In this document: in pieces, positions 13,830 through 13,909 of the stretch
Layout of the letters: each line of letters starts with the position of its first letter
How positions within the stretch are numbered: position 1 is the first letter of the stretch
Made by a program: the position numbers and the translations under genes
From: Burkholderiales bacterium
GTDB lineage: Bacteria; Pseudomonadota; Gammaproteobacteria; Burkholderiales; Burkholderiaceae
Length of the DNA stretch: 13,909 nucleotides
Reading direction: 5' to 3'
Assembly (NCBI GenBank): GCA_947371645.1
Contig: CANBQJ010000089.1
Span: 1-13,909, forward strand
The notes under the pieces: model-generated
Database searches by the model: none
What the model saw: the letters and a program-made list of their open reading frames with translations, nothing else
What the model was told of the DNA's origin: nothing

Positions 13830-13909
13830 GCACCATGGCGATCACCGAGACAAGCGCCACCGGCGCAACGTCAAGCCGCCTGTGGATCCTGGCCGGCCCC
13901 ACCGCCTGC
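13826..13909 (+). CDS. miaA: tRNA dimethylallyltransferase, 5' end only
   Basis: MiaA transfers a dimethylallyl group to A37 of tRNAs reading UNN codons (i6A37). Only 28 codons lie in the window, which ends in frame. The call rests on LWILAGPTAC at residues 19-28, the start of the MiaA P-loop (usually GPTASGKT, so Cys replaces Ser here), and on position downstream of mutL, where miaA is usual in proteobacteria. The start codon overlaps the transporter stop in an ATGA. No strong Shine-Dalgarno sequence is seen; ATG 13835 is a possible alternative. Confidence 0.85.
   Translation, partial: MSTMAITETSATGATSSRLWILAGPTAC

Noticed and set aside
1..13909. Defence, mobile-element, CRISPR or biosynthetic cluster signals
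   Set aside because: None seen: every recognised gene is a housekeeping or common accessory family, composition is even, and there are no transposases, integrases or spaced repeats.

Overview
The window is high-GC (roughly two-thirds G+C), densely coded chromosomal DNA. Gene content, codon use and protein sequence suggest a betaproteobacterium of the order Burkholderiales (Comamonadaceae/Sphaerotilus-Leptothrix-like). That placement is inferred from how the proteins read, not from a search. I see no insertion sequence, phage gene, CRISPR array, tRNA, rRNA or integration site. No intergenic gap exceeds about 165 bases.

Region 1 (1-2681), NAD synthesis. The 3' part of nadC (quinolinate phosphoribosyltransferase) is followed by a small ComFB-family gene. 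nadB (L-aspartate oxidase) converges on it from the opposite strand. The comFB and nadB stop codons abut with no spacer inside a TGATCA palindrome.

Region 2 (2847-4789). A YpfJ-type membrane-anchored zinc metallopeptidase is followed by a zinc-independent NADPH:quinone oxidoreductase. They are probably co-transcribed.

Region 3 (4809-13909) is a rearranged form of the proteobacterial neighbourhood queG / tsaE-ami-mutL-miaA. queG (tRNA queuosine) and tsaE (tRNA t6A) are divergent, and their start codons overlap within nine bases. tsaE overlaps amiC (Tat-type N-acetylmuramoyl-L-alanine amidase). An inverted dedA follows, its stop codon abutting that of amiC at a second TGATCA. The run resumes with mutL, a RluF-like 23S rRNA pseudouridine synthase with a long Arg/Asp/Gly/Pro-rich N-terminal tail, a Bcr/CflA-type efflux transporter, and the first 28 codons of miaA. 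rluF, the transporter and miaA overlap one another and look translationally coupled.

The themes are RNA modification (queG, tsaE, rluF, miaA), cell-wall remodelling (amiC, dedA), mismatch repair (mutL) and NAD synthesis. I find no clearly new multi-gene system. The points most worth a second look are: the divergent queG/tsaE start overlap with a 16-bp palindrome inside queG; genes lacking a Shine-Dalgarno sequence but with a -10-like hexamer 6-8 bases before ATG (possible leaderless mRNAs); the zero-gap TGATCA convergent junctions; a Tat-type amidase beside a DedA protein; and a ComFB-family gene beside nadC.
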